64,000 nucleotides of DNA from Salinicola corii (GTDB taxonomy: Bacteria > Pseudomonadota > Gammaproteobacteria > Pseudomonadales > Halomonadaceae). Location of the stretch: NCBI RefSeq assembly GCF_008298015.1, contig NZ_VTPX01000011.1:1-64000 (forward strand), in the 5' to 3' direction. This document shows, in pieces, positions 28,773-37,722 of this stretch; positions within the stretch are counted from its first letter, which is position 1; every line of letters begins with the position of its first letter. A program made the translations under genes and the position numbers. The notes under the pieces are model-generated. The model had not been told where the DNA came from. It searched no databases and was given only the letters and a program-made list of their open reading frames with translations.

Positions 28773-28774
28773 TC

Positions 28775-28930
28775 GTCTGAAAACTGCCTGCGCTCGGCCA
28801 TACGGCGTTAAAAATGAGCTTAAAGTACTCATTTACAACCCGTAAACTGGAGCGCCAGCCCGGTCCTCTTCCGCTAATTTTTGCCTTAGCTACGCGCCCG
28901 GTCTGGCCTTCGCTCGCCGACTTTTCAGAC
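28775..28930. repeat. Long imperfect palindromic element, copy 1
   Basis: A 156-bp inverted-repeat element between eutB and eutC. The outer arms GTCTGAAAA and TTTTCAGAC pair perfectly. The inner left arm (CTGCCTGCGCTCGG, ACGGCGTTAAAAATGAGC) pairs imperfectly with GCTAATTTTTGCC and CTCGCCGA on the right. An inner TTTAC/GTAAA hairpin (28831-28845 region) forms the loop. Copy 2 lies at 62561-62702 with the same core but different, again complementary, outer arms. Confidence 0.75.
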
Positions 28931-28974
28931 CCGCTCAATCTTAATAGCTATTGCACGGGTTAGAAGGATTGAAT

Positions 28975-29922
28975 ATGGAACTCTATAACCGCGAACAGAT
29001 TCAGCACGTCGTCACGCTCGATCATGCCGCGCTGGATGCCGTCGAAGCCGGCTTTCGCGCGCTGGGTGAGGGCAACGTCGTCCAGCCGCCGATCCTGTCG
29101 ATGGCGATCGAGGAGTCCAACGGCGAAGTCGACGTCAAGACCGCCCATATCAAGGGCAACGAACGCTTCGCTATCAAGGTCAGCCCCGGCTTCTTCGACA
29201 ATCCCAAGCTCGGCCTGCCGAGCCTGAACGGACTGATGATCGTATTCTCGGCCAAGACCGGGCTGGTCGAGGCGGTGCTGTTCGACGAAGGCTATCTCAC
29301 CGATATTCGAACCGCGCTGGCCGGCGCCATTGCGGCGAAGCATCTTTCCCGCGCCGACAGCAAGCGCGTCACCGTCCTCGGCGCCGGGCTGCAGGCCGAG
29401 CTGCAGGTCGCCGCGCTCAAGCTGGTGCGCGACATCGATACGCTGGACGTCTGGGCGCGGGACGTCGCCAAGGCCGAAGCCTACGCGGCACGGATGCAGA
29501 AAAAATACGGGCTGACCGTGACGGTGCACGCCGAGATCGGCAACGCCTGCCGCGAGGCGGACATCATCGTCACCACCACGCCGTCGCGCGAGCCGCTGCT
29601 CTCCGGAGAGCATCTGCGCGATGGCGTCCATGTCACCGCCATGGGTTCCGATAGCCCGGACAAGCGCGAACTCGATTCGTCGGTGATGGAGCGGGCCGAT
29701 CATTTCGTAGCCGACGCCCGCGCCCAGAGCGAGAACAACGGCGAGCTCAAGGCCTACGCCGGCCACGACGCGCCTTTCCGGATCAACGAGCTGGGCAGGG
29801 TGGTCGCCGGTGGGAGCAGCCTGCGTACTGCGGATTCCCAGATCACCGTCTGCGATCTCACCGGGACCGGGGTGCAGGACACCGCCATCGCCGGCTTCGC
29901 GCTGGGCCGGCTGGCGGAGTGA
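28975..29922 (+). CDS. eutC: EutC, ornithine cyclodeaminase/mu-crystallin family enzyme of hydroxyectoine use
   Basis: A 315-residue member of the ornithine cyclodeaminase/mu-crystallin family with a central Rossmann motif VTVLGAGLQAELQVAAL. Family motifs IKVSPGFFDN, DEGYLTDIRTALAGA and TAMGSDSPDKREL are present. In ectoine clusters EutC acts with EutB on the hydroxylated diaminobutyrate branch. AAGGA lies 7 nt upstream of ATG 28975. The stop overlaps the following GNAT gene (GTGA). Confidence 0.85.
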   Translation: MELYNREQIQHVVTLDHAALDAVEAGFRALGEGNVVQPPILSMAIEESNGEVDVKTAHIKGNERFAIKVSPGFFDNPKLGLPSLNGLMIVFSAKTGLVEAVLFDEGYLTDIRTALAGAIAAKHLSRADSKRVTVLGAGLQAELQVAALKLVRDIDTLDVWARDVAKAEAYAARMQKKYGLTVTVHAEIGNACREADIIVTTTPSREPLLSGEHLRDGVHVTAMGSDSPDKRELDSSVMERADHFVADARAQSENNGELKAYAGHDAPFRINELGRVVAGGSSLRTADSQITVCDLTGTGVQDTAIAGFALGRLAE

Positions 29923-30473
29923 ACGTGGCGGACGGCGTTAGCGTACGCTGGGCGACGCGGGACGATGCGGCGTCGATCGCGGGCATTCATGTCGACGCCT
30001 GGCGCCACAATTATCGCGGATTGATCGACGACGCTACGCTGGCGTCGCTTGATGTTGCGTCGAAGGTCGAGACCTGGCGCGAGGCGCTGGTGGATGACAC
30101 CAGCGTCTTCGTGGCATCACGTGGGAGCAACATACTGGGATGGGTTCGAATCGGCCCTTTCCGTCAGACCGAAGAGGCGCGCCCCGAGGTGCGTGCGATG
30201 ACCCCCGGCTGGGCCGAGTTGTACGGTTTCTACGTCTCCCCGCGGGCACAGCGCCAGGGCGTGGGTAGTGCGCTGTGGCACCGGGCCTACCGCTGGTGCC
30301 TCGACCATGGCTATCGCGATGTCGGGCTGTGGGTGCTGGCCGGCAACGTTGTCGCCATCCGCTTCTATGCGGGCTGCGGCTTCCGCGATCTCGAGCTCGA
30401 CCAGAACTTCGAGATCGCGGGCCAGCCGCTGGTCGAGAAGCTGATGGCGCGGGGACTGGATTCCGTTTCCTGA
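29919..30473 (+). CDS. GNAT-family N-acetyltransferase
   Basis: A 184-residue GCN5-related acetyltransferase. The acetyl-CoA pyrophosphate-binding loop reads RAQRQGVGSALWHRA (about residue 107), followed by LWVLAGNVVAIRFYAGCGF. It starts with GTG overlapping the eutC stop by 4 nt, so it is co-translated with the hydroxyectoine genes, which hints at but does not prove a role with an amino intermediate of that pathway. The substrate is unknown. Confidence 0.85.
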   Translation: MNVADGVSVRWATRDDAASIAGIHVDAWRHNYRGLIDDATLASLDVASKVETWREALVDDTSVFVASRGSNILGWVRIGPFRQTEEARPEVRAMTPGWAELYGFYVSPRAQRQGVGSALWHRAYRWCLDHGYRDVGLWVLAGNVVAIRFYAGCGFRDLELDQNFEIAGQPLVEKLMARGLDSVS

Positions 30474-30662
30474 CGGCCTCGCTGGGTGCGCCTTGCGCAT
30501 CGCGCTCTCCGAAGCCGGTCTCGGCGGCAGAGCCGTCGCTGGATCTTGCACTTTGGTGGCAGGCTCGCGTCCAGCGTCGCCATGGCGTGGCATGCTGCCT
30601 GTGGAGGGCGGTGGCCGGCGTGCCGCTGGAAAGGTCGCAAGGTCGGACGAGGAGGAGAGTCG

Positions 30663-31832
30663 ATGTCCAGCAACATCCTGATGCCACGCATCATGGAGGT
30701 CGGTGGTGGTGCGCTCGAGCGGCTGACGGAGGTGCTCGCGGCGCTGGGCGTGCGGCGGCCGCTGATCGTTACCGACACCACCATGGTGAAGCTCGGCTAT
30801 CTGGCGCGTGTCGAGGCGCTGCTCGACGCGGCGCATCTCGACTACCGGGTATTTGCCGATACGGTGCCGGAGCCCACCGAGGCATCGATTCGCGCGGGCG
30901 TCGAGTCGATGCGCGATGGCACCGGGCGGGGTGCCTTCGACGGCCTGGTCGCGCTGGGTGGCGGCAGCCCCATCGACTCCGCCAAGGCGATCGGCGTGCT
31001 GGGGCACTTCGGTGGCGCGATCCGTGACTATCAGTTTCCGCGTTCGGCCGCGCGGATCGGCTTGCCCCTGGTCGCCATTCCCACCACCGCCGGCACCGGC
31101 TCGGAGATGACGCGCTTCACCATCATCACCGACGATAGTGTCGGCGAGAAGATGCTCTGCCCCGGGATCGGCTTCATGCCGGCGGCGGCGATCATCGACT
31201 ACGAGCTGACCCTCTCGGTGCCGGCACGGGTCACCGCCGATACCGGCATCGATGCGTTGACCCATGCCATCGAGGCGTACGTGAGTCGCAAGGCCAACCC
31301 CTTCTCGGATCACAATGCGCTGGCCGCGATGCGCCTGATCGGCCCCCATCTGCGCCGGGTTTACCACCAGCCCGACGACCGTCCGGCGCGGGAAGCGATG
31401 ATGCTGGGATCGAGTCTGGCGGGACTGGCCTTTTCCAGCGCCTCGGTGGCGCTGGTGCACGGCATGAGTCGTCCGATCGGCGCGGCCTTTCACGTGCCCC
31501 ACGGCATGTCCAATGCCATGCTGCTGCCGGCGGTTACCGCGTTCTCGCTGCCCGAGGCCCGCGAACGCTACGCCACCTGCGCCCGCGCGATGGGCGTTGC
31601 CGCCGCCGTCGACGATGATGCTCGCGCCGGCCAGCGACTGCTGGACGAACTGGCCGCCCTCAACCGCGAGCTGGAGGTGCCGCGACCGCGCGACTACGGC
31701 ATCGACGAGCAGCGCTACCTCGCGCTGCTCGACACCATGGCGGAGCAGGCGCTGGCCTCCGGCTCGCCGGGCAACAACCCACGGGTGCCGAGCCACCAGG
31801 AGATGACCGAGCTGTATCGGGAGATCTGGTAG
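30663..31832 (+). CDS. Iron-containing alcohol dehydrogenase
   Basis: A 389-residue group III (Fe-dependent) alcohol dehydrogenase. The cofactor motif GGGSPIDSAKAIGVL and TTAGTGSEMTRF are present, and DALTHAIEAYVS and the C-terminal VALVHGMSRPIGAAFHVPHG supply iron-binding His residues. GAGGAGGAGAG sits 5-10 nt upstream of ATG 30663. The upstream open frame overlapping the GNAT tail is not used. Candidate substrates include 1,3-propanediol or other short alcohols. The gene lies 190 bp after the GNAT and may belong to the same transcript. Confidence 0.85.
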   Translation: MSSNILMPRIMEVGGGALERLTEVLAALGVRRPLIVTDTTMVKLGYLARVEALLDAAHLDYRVFADTVPEPTEASIRAGVESMRDGTGRGAFDGLVALGGGSPIDSAKAIGVLGHFGGAIRDYQFPRSAARIGLPLVAIPTTAGTGSEMTRFTIITDDSVGEKMLCPGIGFMPAAAIIDYELTLSVPARVTADTGIDALTHAIEAYVSRKANPFSDHNALAAMRLIGPHLRRVYHQPDDRPAREAMMLGSSLAGLAFSSASVALVHGMSRPIGAAFHVPHGMSNAMLLPAVTAFSLPEARERYATCARAMGVAAAVDDDARAGQRLLDELAALNRELEVPRPRDYGIDEQRYLALLDTMAEQALASGSPGNNPRVPSHQEMTELYREIW

Positions 31833-31876
31833 CCATAGCGGGTGATCTGATAGCCGTAGCGGGTGACCTGATAGCG
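31831..31876. repeat. Short tandem repeat (about 21-bp unit, two copies)
   Basis: Two near-identical 21-bp units, TAGCCATAGCGGGTGATCTGA and its variant with CCG/ACC changes, plus a partial third, follow the alcohol dehydrogenase stop codon, which falls within the first unit. No function is evident. The rest of the gap up to zwf is featureless. Confidence 0.6.
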
Positions 31877-31930
31877 ACCGCGCCTATCCGGCGTCGTTCG
31901 CGGCGGTCCGATTCGGCGCGCGCCACGGTC

Positions 31931-33505
31931 TCAGCGCTTGCCGGGCACCGGCGCCACGCCGGGGCCCGTCGCTTCCCCTACCTTGTGCCACGTGCGGCCG
32001 TCACGCTGGATCAGTTCATGGGCGCCGGCGGGTCCGTCGGTGCCGGCAGCATAGCCTTCGATACCGGATTCCCCGGCCTCGGACTGCCGAGCCCAGGCAT
32101 CCAGGAACGGCTGCACGGCACGCCAGCCGTTCTCGATGGTGTCGGCGCGCTGAAACAGCATCTGGTCACCGGTCAGGCAGTCGTAGATCAACGTCTCGTA
32201 GCCGGTGACCGCGGGTAGATCGAAGAAGTCCTTGTAGGCGAAGCCCATCTTGACGGTGTCCATCTCGAGCTCGGGGCCGGGTCGCTTGGCCTGGAAATCG
32301 AACCACATGCCCTCGTTGGGCTGGATCTGGATGATCAGCCAGTTGGAGGCCATCCGCTCCACGTCGGTGTTGCGAAACTGCGCGTAGGGCGCCGGCTTGA
32401 AGCAGATCGCGATTTCGGTATCCCGCGCGCTCATGCGCTTGCCGGTGCGCAGGTAAAACGGCACGCCGACCCAGCGCCAGTTGTCGACCATCACCTTCAT
32501 GGCGACGAAAGTTTCGGTCTGGCTGTCCGCGTCGACGCCGTTTTCGTCGAGATAACCGGGCACCTGGCGGTCGTCGAGGGTGCCTTTCTCGTAGCGTCCG
32601 CGGGCGGAGTGGTGGGCGGCTTCCTCGGTGGTCCACGGGCGGACGGCGCCCAGTACCTTCGATTTTTCGCTGCGCAGGGAGTCGGCGCCGAACGCGGCCG
32701 GCGGTTCGATCGCGACCATCGCCAGCAGTTGGAACAGGTGGTTGGGTACCATGTCGCGCATCGCACCGGCCTTGTCGTAGAAGGCGGCACGTTCCTCGAC
32801 GCCGACCGTCTCCGCGGCGGTGATCTGGATGTGATCGATGTAATGATTGTTCCAGAACGGTTCGAACAGGACGTTGGCGAAGCGGGCGACGAGGATGTTC
32901 TGGACCGTCTCCTTGCCGAGGAAATGGTCGATTCGGTAGATCTGCTCTTCCTTCATCACCTCGAGCAGGTTGGCGTTCAATGTCTGTGCGGATTCGAGGT
33001 CGTGACCGAACGGTTTCTCGACCACGAGCCGGCGATATTGCCCGTTTCGCTCCTCGAGCAGTCCGGCGCCGTCGAGTTTTCTGGCGATGTCGCTGAAGAA
33101 GCGCGACGACGTGGCACAGTAGAAGAGCGCGTTGTCGCTGCCCGACGAGGCGATGACATCCTCGATCTGGCGATAGATGGCGTCATCGGTGAAATCGCCC
33201 TGGCGATAGTGCAGTCGCTTCTCGAAATCCCGCCAGTGGGACTCGTCCAAGGAGCCGCCCCGGCTCTCCGAATGATTGTCGGCGATGAAGTCCTTGAGAT
33301 GTCGACGAAAACTCTCGTCGTCGTGCTCGGCGAGATCGATGCCGACGATCCGCATTTCCGGGGCGATCAGGCGATCCCGGTCCAGGTTGTAGAGTGAAGG
33401 GATCAACAGCCGCTTCACCAGATCGCCGCCAGCGCCGAAGATGAACATCGTGGTGTTGTCGGCGGCAGGCGTCTGCTCATACCGCGTTTGCGTCGAATGG
33501 GACAC
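31931..33505 (-). CDS. zwf: Glucose-6-phosphate 1-dehydrogenase
   Basis: A 524-residue enzyme oxidising glucose-6-phosphate to 6-phosphogluconolactone with NADP (or NAD). The dinucleotide motif FGAGGDLVKRLL is N-terminal, and the active-site RIDHFLGKETVQNIL is central. It is about 30 residues longer than typical Zwf (490), mainly from an extended C-terminus. It supplies the same 6-phosphogluconate pool as gcd/gntK. It is transcribed alone here, without pgl or edd/eda next to it. Confidence 0.93.
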   Translation of the reverse strand: MSHSTQTRYEQTPAADNTTMFIFGAGGDLVKRLLIPSLYNLDRDRLIAPEMRIVGIDLAEHDDESFRRHLKDFIADNHSESRGGSLDESHWRDFEKRLHYRQGDFTDDAIYRQIEDVIASSGSDNALFYCATSSRFFSDIARKLDGAGLLEERNGQYRRLVVEKPFGHDLESAQTLNANLLEVMKEEQIYRIDHFLGKETVQNILVARFANVLFEPFWNNHYIDHIQITAAETVGVEERAAFYDKAGAMRDMVPNHLFQLLAMVAIEPPAAFGADSLRSEKSKVLGAVRPWTTEEAAHHSARGRYEKGTLDDRQVPGYLDENGVDADSQTETFVAMKVMVDNWRWVGVPFYLRTGKRMSARDTEIAICFKPAPYAQFRNTDVERMASNWLIIQIQPNEGMWFDFQAKRPGPELEMDTVKMGFAYKDFFDLPAVTGYETLIYDCLTGDQMLFQRADTIENGWRAVQPFLDAWARQSEAGESGIEGYAAGTDGPAGAHELIQRDGRTWHKVGEATGPGVAPVPGKR

Positions 33506-33684
33506 TGACTTTCACCTCTTCATGTGGATTGCCTGAAGCAGGCCAATTCGTATGACTCCATCATGGAAGACAATCCCCATGGGGGCCAGCGCGTTGCTTC
33601 GATAACTCGGCGGGAACCGGCTTTGCGGGCATCGTCAGGCTGAACCAGACTAGCGTGACGAATTTCAAGCGGAGCGATAGCGAC

Positions 33685-33999
33685 ATGAGCGAGAGCAACC
33701 AACAGCGTGCGGGCGGCGGCAGCAAAGCGTTGACGCTCCACTTCGGGCGAGACGAACTCGTAATTCGCCAACGCTACGAGGTCGTGAGCATCGCCAACGA
33801 TATCCTGATCGGTGTCTGGTTCGTGATCGGGAGCCTCTTTTTCTTCTACGATTCCCTAGCGTACGCAGGTACCTGGCTGTTCTTGATCGGTAGCGTCGAG
33901 ATGCTGATTCGGCCGGTCATTCGCCTGGCTCGGCGCCTGCATCTGCAGCGGCTGAATGTCGGCTCATCGTCGCTGACCGAGGCTGAGCACGACTTCTGA
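33685..33999 (+). CDS. YrhK-like small membrane protein
   Basis: A 104-residue protein with two predicted transmembrane helices (about residues 37-57 and 61-80) and the YrhK-domain pattern IRQRYEVVSIANDILIGVWF. The start at 33685 has GGAG 10 nt upstream. It is divergent from zwf. Function of the YrhK domain is unknown. Confidence 0.75.
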   Translation: MSESNQQRAGGGSKALTLHFGRDELVIRQRYEVVSIANDILIGVWFVIGSLFFFYDSLAYAGTWLFLIGSVEMLIRPVIRLARRLHLQRLNVGSSSLTEAEHDF

Positions 34000-34153
34000 A
34001 CATGCTGCATGTCTCGATACAGTGCAGTCCAACGACTTTGCGCCCCGTCGTAGATCAACTTCTGGACGTAAGTCGTCGGCCTGTCATGCGACGCTCATGA
34101 CGGCGTGGCAGGCTGGCGGTCGCGCTCGATCGGACCCTGGAGAGTAAAGTCCC

Positions 34154-35083
34154 ATGCCCCACAAGGAATTTCACCGTCCCGGCCTGCGCGACCTGCGTCG
34201 CCTCGCTGCCCCTGGCACCGAAAGATCGATGGTGGCAGCGCCGTCAATGGGCGCCGTCGATACCGAGTCACTGAACGACCGGCAAGGCTACGACACGGCG
34301 TTTCTGGGCGACCTCGTGGTGCCACTGCCGGAGCCCGTCGGAGAACGTGCGGAGGATGTTACGCCGGTTCCCGGACGTGACGACGGCCGGCTCGACTACA
34401 CGCACTTCTCGGTCGTGATGTCGTGCTCCCGCAGGTTGGCGATCTTCACCGCCCTCAATCTCGATGGCAGCCGGCTCGACAGTGTACCCAGACACAACGA
34501 CAACTGGCGTTTCGATCCCCGAATCGACGAATCGCTTCAGGTCGGTGAATCGCTCTACGCGCGCAATCCGCTGGACCGGGGGCATCTGGTTCGCCGCACT
34601 TCGGCCAACTGGGGACCAGAGGCCGAGCAGGCCAACGCCGACACCTTCCACTTCACCAACTGCACGCCGCAGATGGCGGGTTTCAACCAGCAGACCTGGC
34701 TGGGGCTGGAAGATTATCTGCTGGAGAACGCCCGCGCCGACGAGCAGCGAATCACGGTCTTCACCGGCCCCGTGTTTCGGGACGACGACCGCCGCTACCG
34801 AGGCGTGAGAATCCCCGAGGCGTACTGGAAGGTGGTGGCCTTCATGGCGGATGGTCAACCCTCTGCCACGGCTTACATGATCGAGCAGGCCGGGGAGCTC
34901 GACGGGCTCGGCTTCATGTTCGGGCAGTACAGGACCTACCAGCGCAGCGTGGCCCGGATCGGGGAGCTGGCCGGGCTCGACTTCGGCAACCTGGTCGAAT
35001 TCGACGGGTTCTCCAACGAGGAGCGCGAGACAGGCACACGGATCGAGACGGAGATTCGCGGGCCCTCGGACATTCTCGTCTAG
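34154..35083 (+). CDS. DNA/RNA non-specific endonuclease (NUC1/EndoG-like), no signal peptide
   Basis: A 309-residue beta-beta-alpha-metal nuclease of the Serratia NucA/EndoG superfamily. The catalytic DRGH motif spans residues 141-144 (general base H144). The Mg-binding Asn region FTNCTPQMAGFNQQTW begins near residue 168. Homologs are normally exported, but this N-terminus (MPHKEFHRPGLRDLRR) is charged and lacks a hydrophobic core, so the protein looks cytoplasmic or exported by a non-Sec route. No immunity or inhibitor gene is obvious beside it. The following GT4 gene starts 99 bp downstream. Confidence 0.85.
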   Translation: MPHKEFHRPGLRDLRRLAAPGTERSMVAAPSMGAVDTESLNDRQGYDTAFLGDLVVPLPEPVGERAEDVTPVPGRDDGRLDYTHFSVVMSCSRRLAIFTALNLDGSRLDSVPRHNDNWRFDPRIDESLQVGESLYARNPLDRGHLVRRTSANWGPEAEQANADTFHFTNCTPQMAGFNQQTWLGLEDYLLENARADEQRITVFTGPVFRDDDRRYRGVRIPEAYWKVVAFMADGQPSATAYMIEQAGELDGLGFMFGQYRTYQRSVARIGELAGLDFGNLVEFDGFSNEERETGTRIETEIRGPSDILV

Positions 35084-35182
35084 GGGCTTCGGTGAACCGC
35101 CGCTTGCGCTCGCTGCCGCTTCCCTTACCATGCTGGGCACGCTGGCGCTGGACGTCGCTGGCTCGATGGGGATGGCGGTTTC

Positions 35183-36388
35183 ATGAACGTATCGCACTTT
35201 GCAAGTCTCAACGTGGCGGGCGGTATTGGCATGCTCTGCGCCACGCTGATTCAGGAGCTGTCTCGACGCCACCACACCAACGTGGTGGTCAACAAGGGCG
35301 ACCGGATCGCCGCGGCAATGACCTCTCGGATGCCGCCGGGCATACCGGTGATTCGCTACAAGTCTCCACAGGGCGTCAAGCTGCCGGCCTGGGTGCCGGG
35401 TTTGCGGCAGTGGGGCGTGTCTCGAGCGCTGACCGGGCAACCGCGCCCCGACGTGCTGCTGAGCTGGTCCCAACTCAACGCCGGTCCGCTGATCGCGGCC
35501 CATCGCAAGCTCGGCGCGCGAGCGGTTCATTACGATCACGGCTCTGCCTGGCGCTCCAGTCCGAGTCCGTCGCGACTGGCGCACATCGCTGCCTGCGATG
35601 GCGTAATCTGTGTATCTCACGCGGCTCGCCGCATGTTGCAACTGCGCTGGGACGTTACCGATCGCCCCATGGTGGTGCAGCACAATCCCCTGATCCATCC
35701 CTTGCAGGACGGCGTTTCCATCGACGCGCCCGAGTCGACTGTCGATCGGCGCTGGCGGCTGGGCGTGGCGGGGCGGCTGGTGCCGGTCAAGGGCTTTCCG
35801 ATTGCCATTCGCGCGCTTCGTCGGCTGGTGGATGGTGGCCTCGACGCCGAACTGCACGTACTTGGCAGCGGCATGATGCAGCGGGATCTGGAGCGTCTGG
35901 TCGAGGAACTGCATCTGAAAGACCGGGTCGTCTTTCACGGTTTCGTCGACGACATGCCCACTGCGCTGTCCCGACTCGACCTGCTGCTGTCTCCCTCGTT
36001 TCGCGAGACCTTCGGGATGGTCGGCATCGAAGCCGCGGCCGTTGGCTGTCCGGTCATCGGGAGTCGGGTCGACGGTCTGCCGGAGACCATGGACGAGGGT
36101 GTTACGGGGCTCACGCTGCCATGTACGGAAGCGGTCGAATCGCTCACGACACATGCCGACCACAGCAGCATCTCCGCCCAAGTCTACGATCCTGACACGG
36201 ACCAACTGCGCGTGCCGCTCGGCGTCTCGCCGGAGCGACTGGCCGAGAGCGTTGCCGCTGTGCTCGGCGATCCGGCGCGTCATCACAGCATGCGCGTGGC
36301 AGGTCGGCAATTCGTCAATGCGCGTTTTGCGTTGGAGCGGTACGTCGACAGCATGACCCGGCATCTGCAATCGATGGGGGTGGCATGA
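35183..36388 (+). CDS. Glycosyltransferase family 4 (GT-B fold)
   Basis: A 401-residue GT-B glycosyltransferase. The C-terminal half has VAGRLVPVKGFPIAIRAL and the EX7E motif (E-TFGMVGI-E, about residues 275-283) characteristic of GT4 retaining enzymes. The N-terminal GGIGMLCATL forms the acceptor-side loop. It overlaps the PIG-L gene by 4 bp (ATGA), so the two probably act on one glycoconjugate, likely an LPS-core, O-antigen or lipid-linked sugar. Donor and acceptor are unknown. Confidence 0.87.
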   Translation: MNVSHFASLNVAGGIGMLCATLIQELSRRHHTNVVVNKGDRIAAAMTSRMPPGIPVIRYKSPQGVKLPAWVPGLRQWGVSRALTGQPRPDVLLSWSQLNAGPLIAAHRKLGARAVHYDHGSAWRSSPSPSRLAHIAACDGVICVSHAARRMLQLRWDVTDRPMVVQHNPLIHPLQDGVSIDAPESTVDRRWRLGVAGRLVPVKGFPIAIRALRRLVDGGLDAELHVLGSGMMQRDLERLVEELHLKDRVVFHGFVDDMPTALSRLDLLLSPSFRETFGMVGIEAAAVGCPVIGSRVDGLPETMDEGVTGLTLPCTEAVESLTTHADHSSISAQVYDPDTDQLRVPLGVSPERLAESVAAVLGDPARHHSMRVAGRQFVNARFALERYVDSMTRHLQSMGVA

Positions 36389-37638
36389 ACGGACGGAATG
36401 AGGCGGAGCCCGTGGCCGGCGGTGGCTACCGCTTTCGCCTGCCGGACGCCATGGCCGGTATGGCCGGAATGGTGGAGATCGAACTGACGCTGAAGATCGA
36501 GGGCTGGCGCATGGGGCGTCGAGGCCTGCCCATCGTCACTGTCGGTCGTGGCGATCGCGAGAGGGAGTCCTTCACCCTGGAACCGACACGCGACAGCCAG
36601 CGAATCGCCTATCCGTTGACTCCCGACATCCCCGCGGAGAGCGAGATGCGGCTCGGCATCGACGGCGCCCGGCTTGCCGGGGCGCCGCGTCTTCACTGGC
36701 ACCCGCGCCCCCGACTGAACGGCCCATTTCTGATCCTGGCACCACATCCAGACGATGCGGAGCTGGCTGCCGGCGGTTTCTACACCGACCAGGCCGAGAC
36801 CATGCACATCGTCACCCTCTCCTGTGGCGAGAAGCTCAAGAGCGTGGATCGCCAATACCTGGACGGACTGGACCGAACGCTGGAGGATGGCACCCGGCGC
36901 AAGGCCGAATGGCGGCGCTGGAACGTCTACGCCACGCCATTGCTGGCCGGTCTGCCGCCGGAGCGATCGACGTTGGTCGGGGTGCCGGATGGGCAAGGGT
37001 GGCCGTTGATTCATGACGGCATTCCCCAGACACCCATCTGGCCTCTACGCGAGGCTCGTGCATTCAATCGTGTGGAATTGCCGTTTTCGGATATCGATGT
37101 ACTCGAACGCGAGCATGTGCTGGCGGCCCTGCGCCAGATGATCGACGGCATACGCCCGGACACGATACTGGTGACCGACCCGGAGTTCGACCCGCATGCC
37201 GATCATCGCGCGACCTCGCTGGCGCTGGCCATGGCACTGTCGAAAAGCGCGCATCGACCGACCAGCGTCATGCTCTACGCCAACCACTATCGCCGTGCCT
37301 ATCCGCCCGGCCCGGCCTTCCAGCCTGCCTGGATGCCACCGAGTTCCATCGCCATCGAATCGCTGTTCGGTGATGCGCCGGTACCGATGCTGTGGCCGCT
37401 CGACACGGAAAGACAGAAACACAAGGCGCTGCTGCTGGACAGCATGAGCGATCTCTCGCCACGCGCCAATCGTCGCCAGCGGCGGCGTCGGGCCAGGCGG
37501 GCCGGGTTCGTTCCGACGTTCGCCGCGGACAGGGACCCCTATTTTCAAACTGCCGTGCGCTCGACGGAATATTTCCGGGTGCTGTCGGGCGAGGCGTTCG
37601 TGGACGGCTGGCTTCGACACCTCGACGCCTCGGGCTGA
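36385..37638 (+). CDS. PIG-L family deacetylase
   Basis: A 417-residue protein with an unassigned N-terminal ~110 residues and a PIG-L/LmbE zinc deacetylase domain. The metal motif LAPHPDDAELAAGG begins near residue 118, and the distal His cluster is DPHADHRATS near 268. A basic stretch (RRQRRRRARR, about 363-372) suggests contact with membrane or nucleic acid. PIG-L enzymes remove N-acetyl groups from GlcNAc-type sugars. Translational coupling to the GT4 points to deacetylation of the sugar that enzyme transfers. No signal peptide. Confidence 0.85.
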   Translation: MNGRNEAEPVAGGGYRFRLPDAMAGMAGMVEIELTLKIEGWRMGRRGLPIVTVGRGDRERESFTLEPTRDSQRIAYPLTPDIPAESEMRLGIDGARLAGAPRLHWHPRPRLNGPFLILAPHPDDAELAAGGFYTDQAETMHIVTLSCGEKLKSVDRQYLDGLDRTLEDGTRRKAEWRRWNVYATPLLAGLPPERSTLVGVPDGQGWPLIHDGIPQTPIWPLREARAFNRVELPFSDIDVLEREHVLAALRQMIDGIRPDTILVTDPEFDPHADHRATSLALAMALSKSAHRPTSVMLYANHYRRAYPPGPAFQPAWMPPSSIAIESLFGDAPVPMLWPLDTERQKHKALLLDSMSDLSPRANRRQRRRRARRAGFVPTFAADRDPYFQTAVRSTEYFRVLSGEAFVDGWLRHLDASG

Positions 37639-37722
37639 GGGCCGCGTATCGCCCCGGGCAGGCAGGGGGAGATCAGTATCGTGCGGGGAGCCAGAGAGAG
37701 CAGCGGTGGCATGGAGGTCGCG

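Noticed and set aside
34268-36370. 700-codon minus-strand open frame opposite the nuclease and GT4 genes
   Set aside because: The sense strand encodes recognisable DRGH nuclease and EX7E glycosyltransferase motifs. The antisense frame has none.
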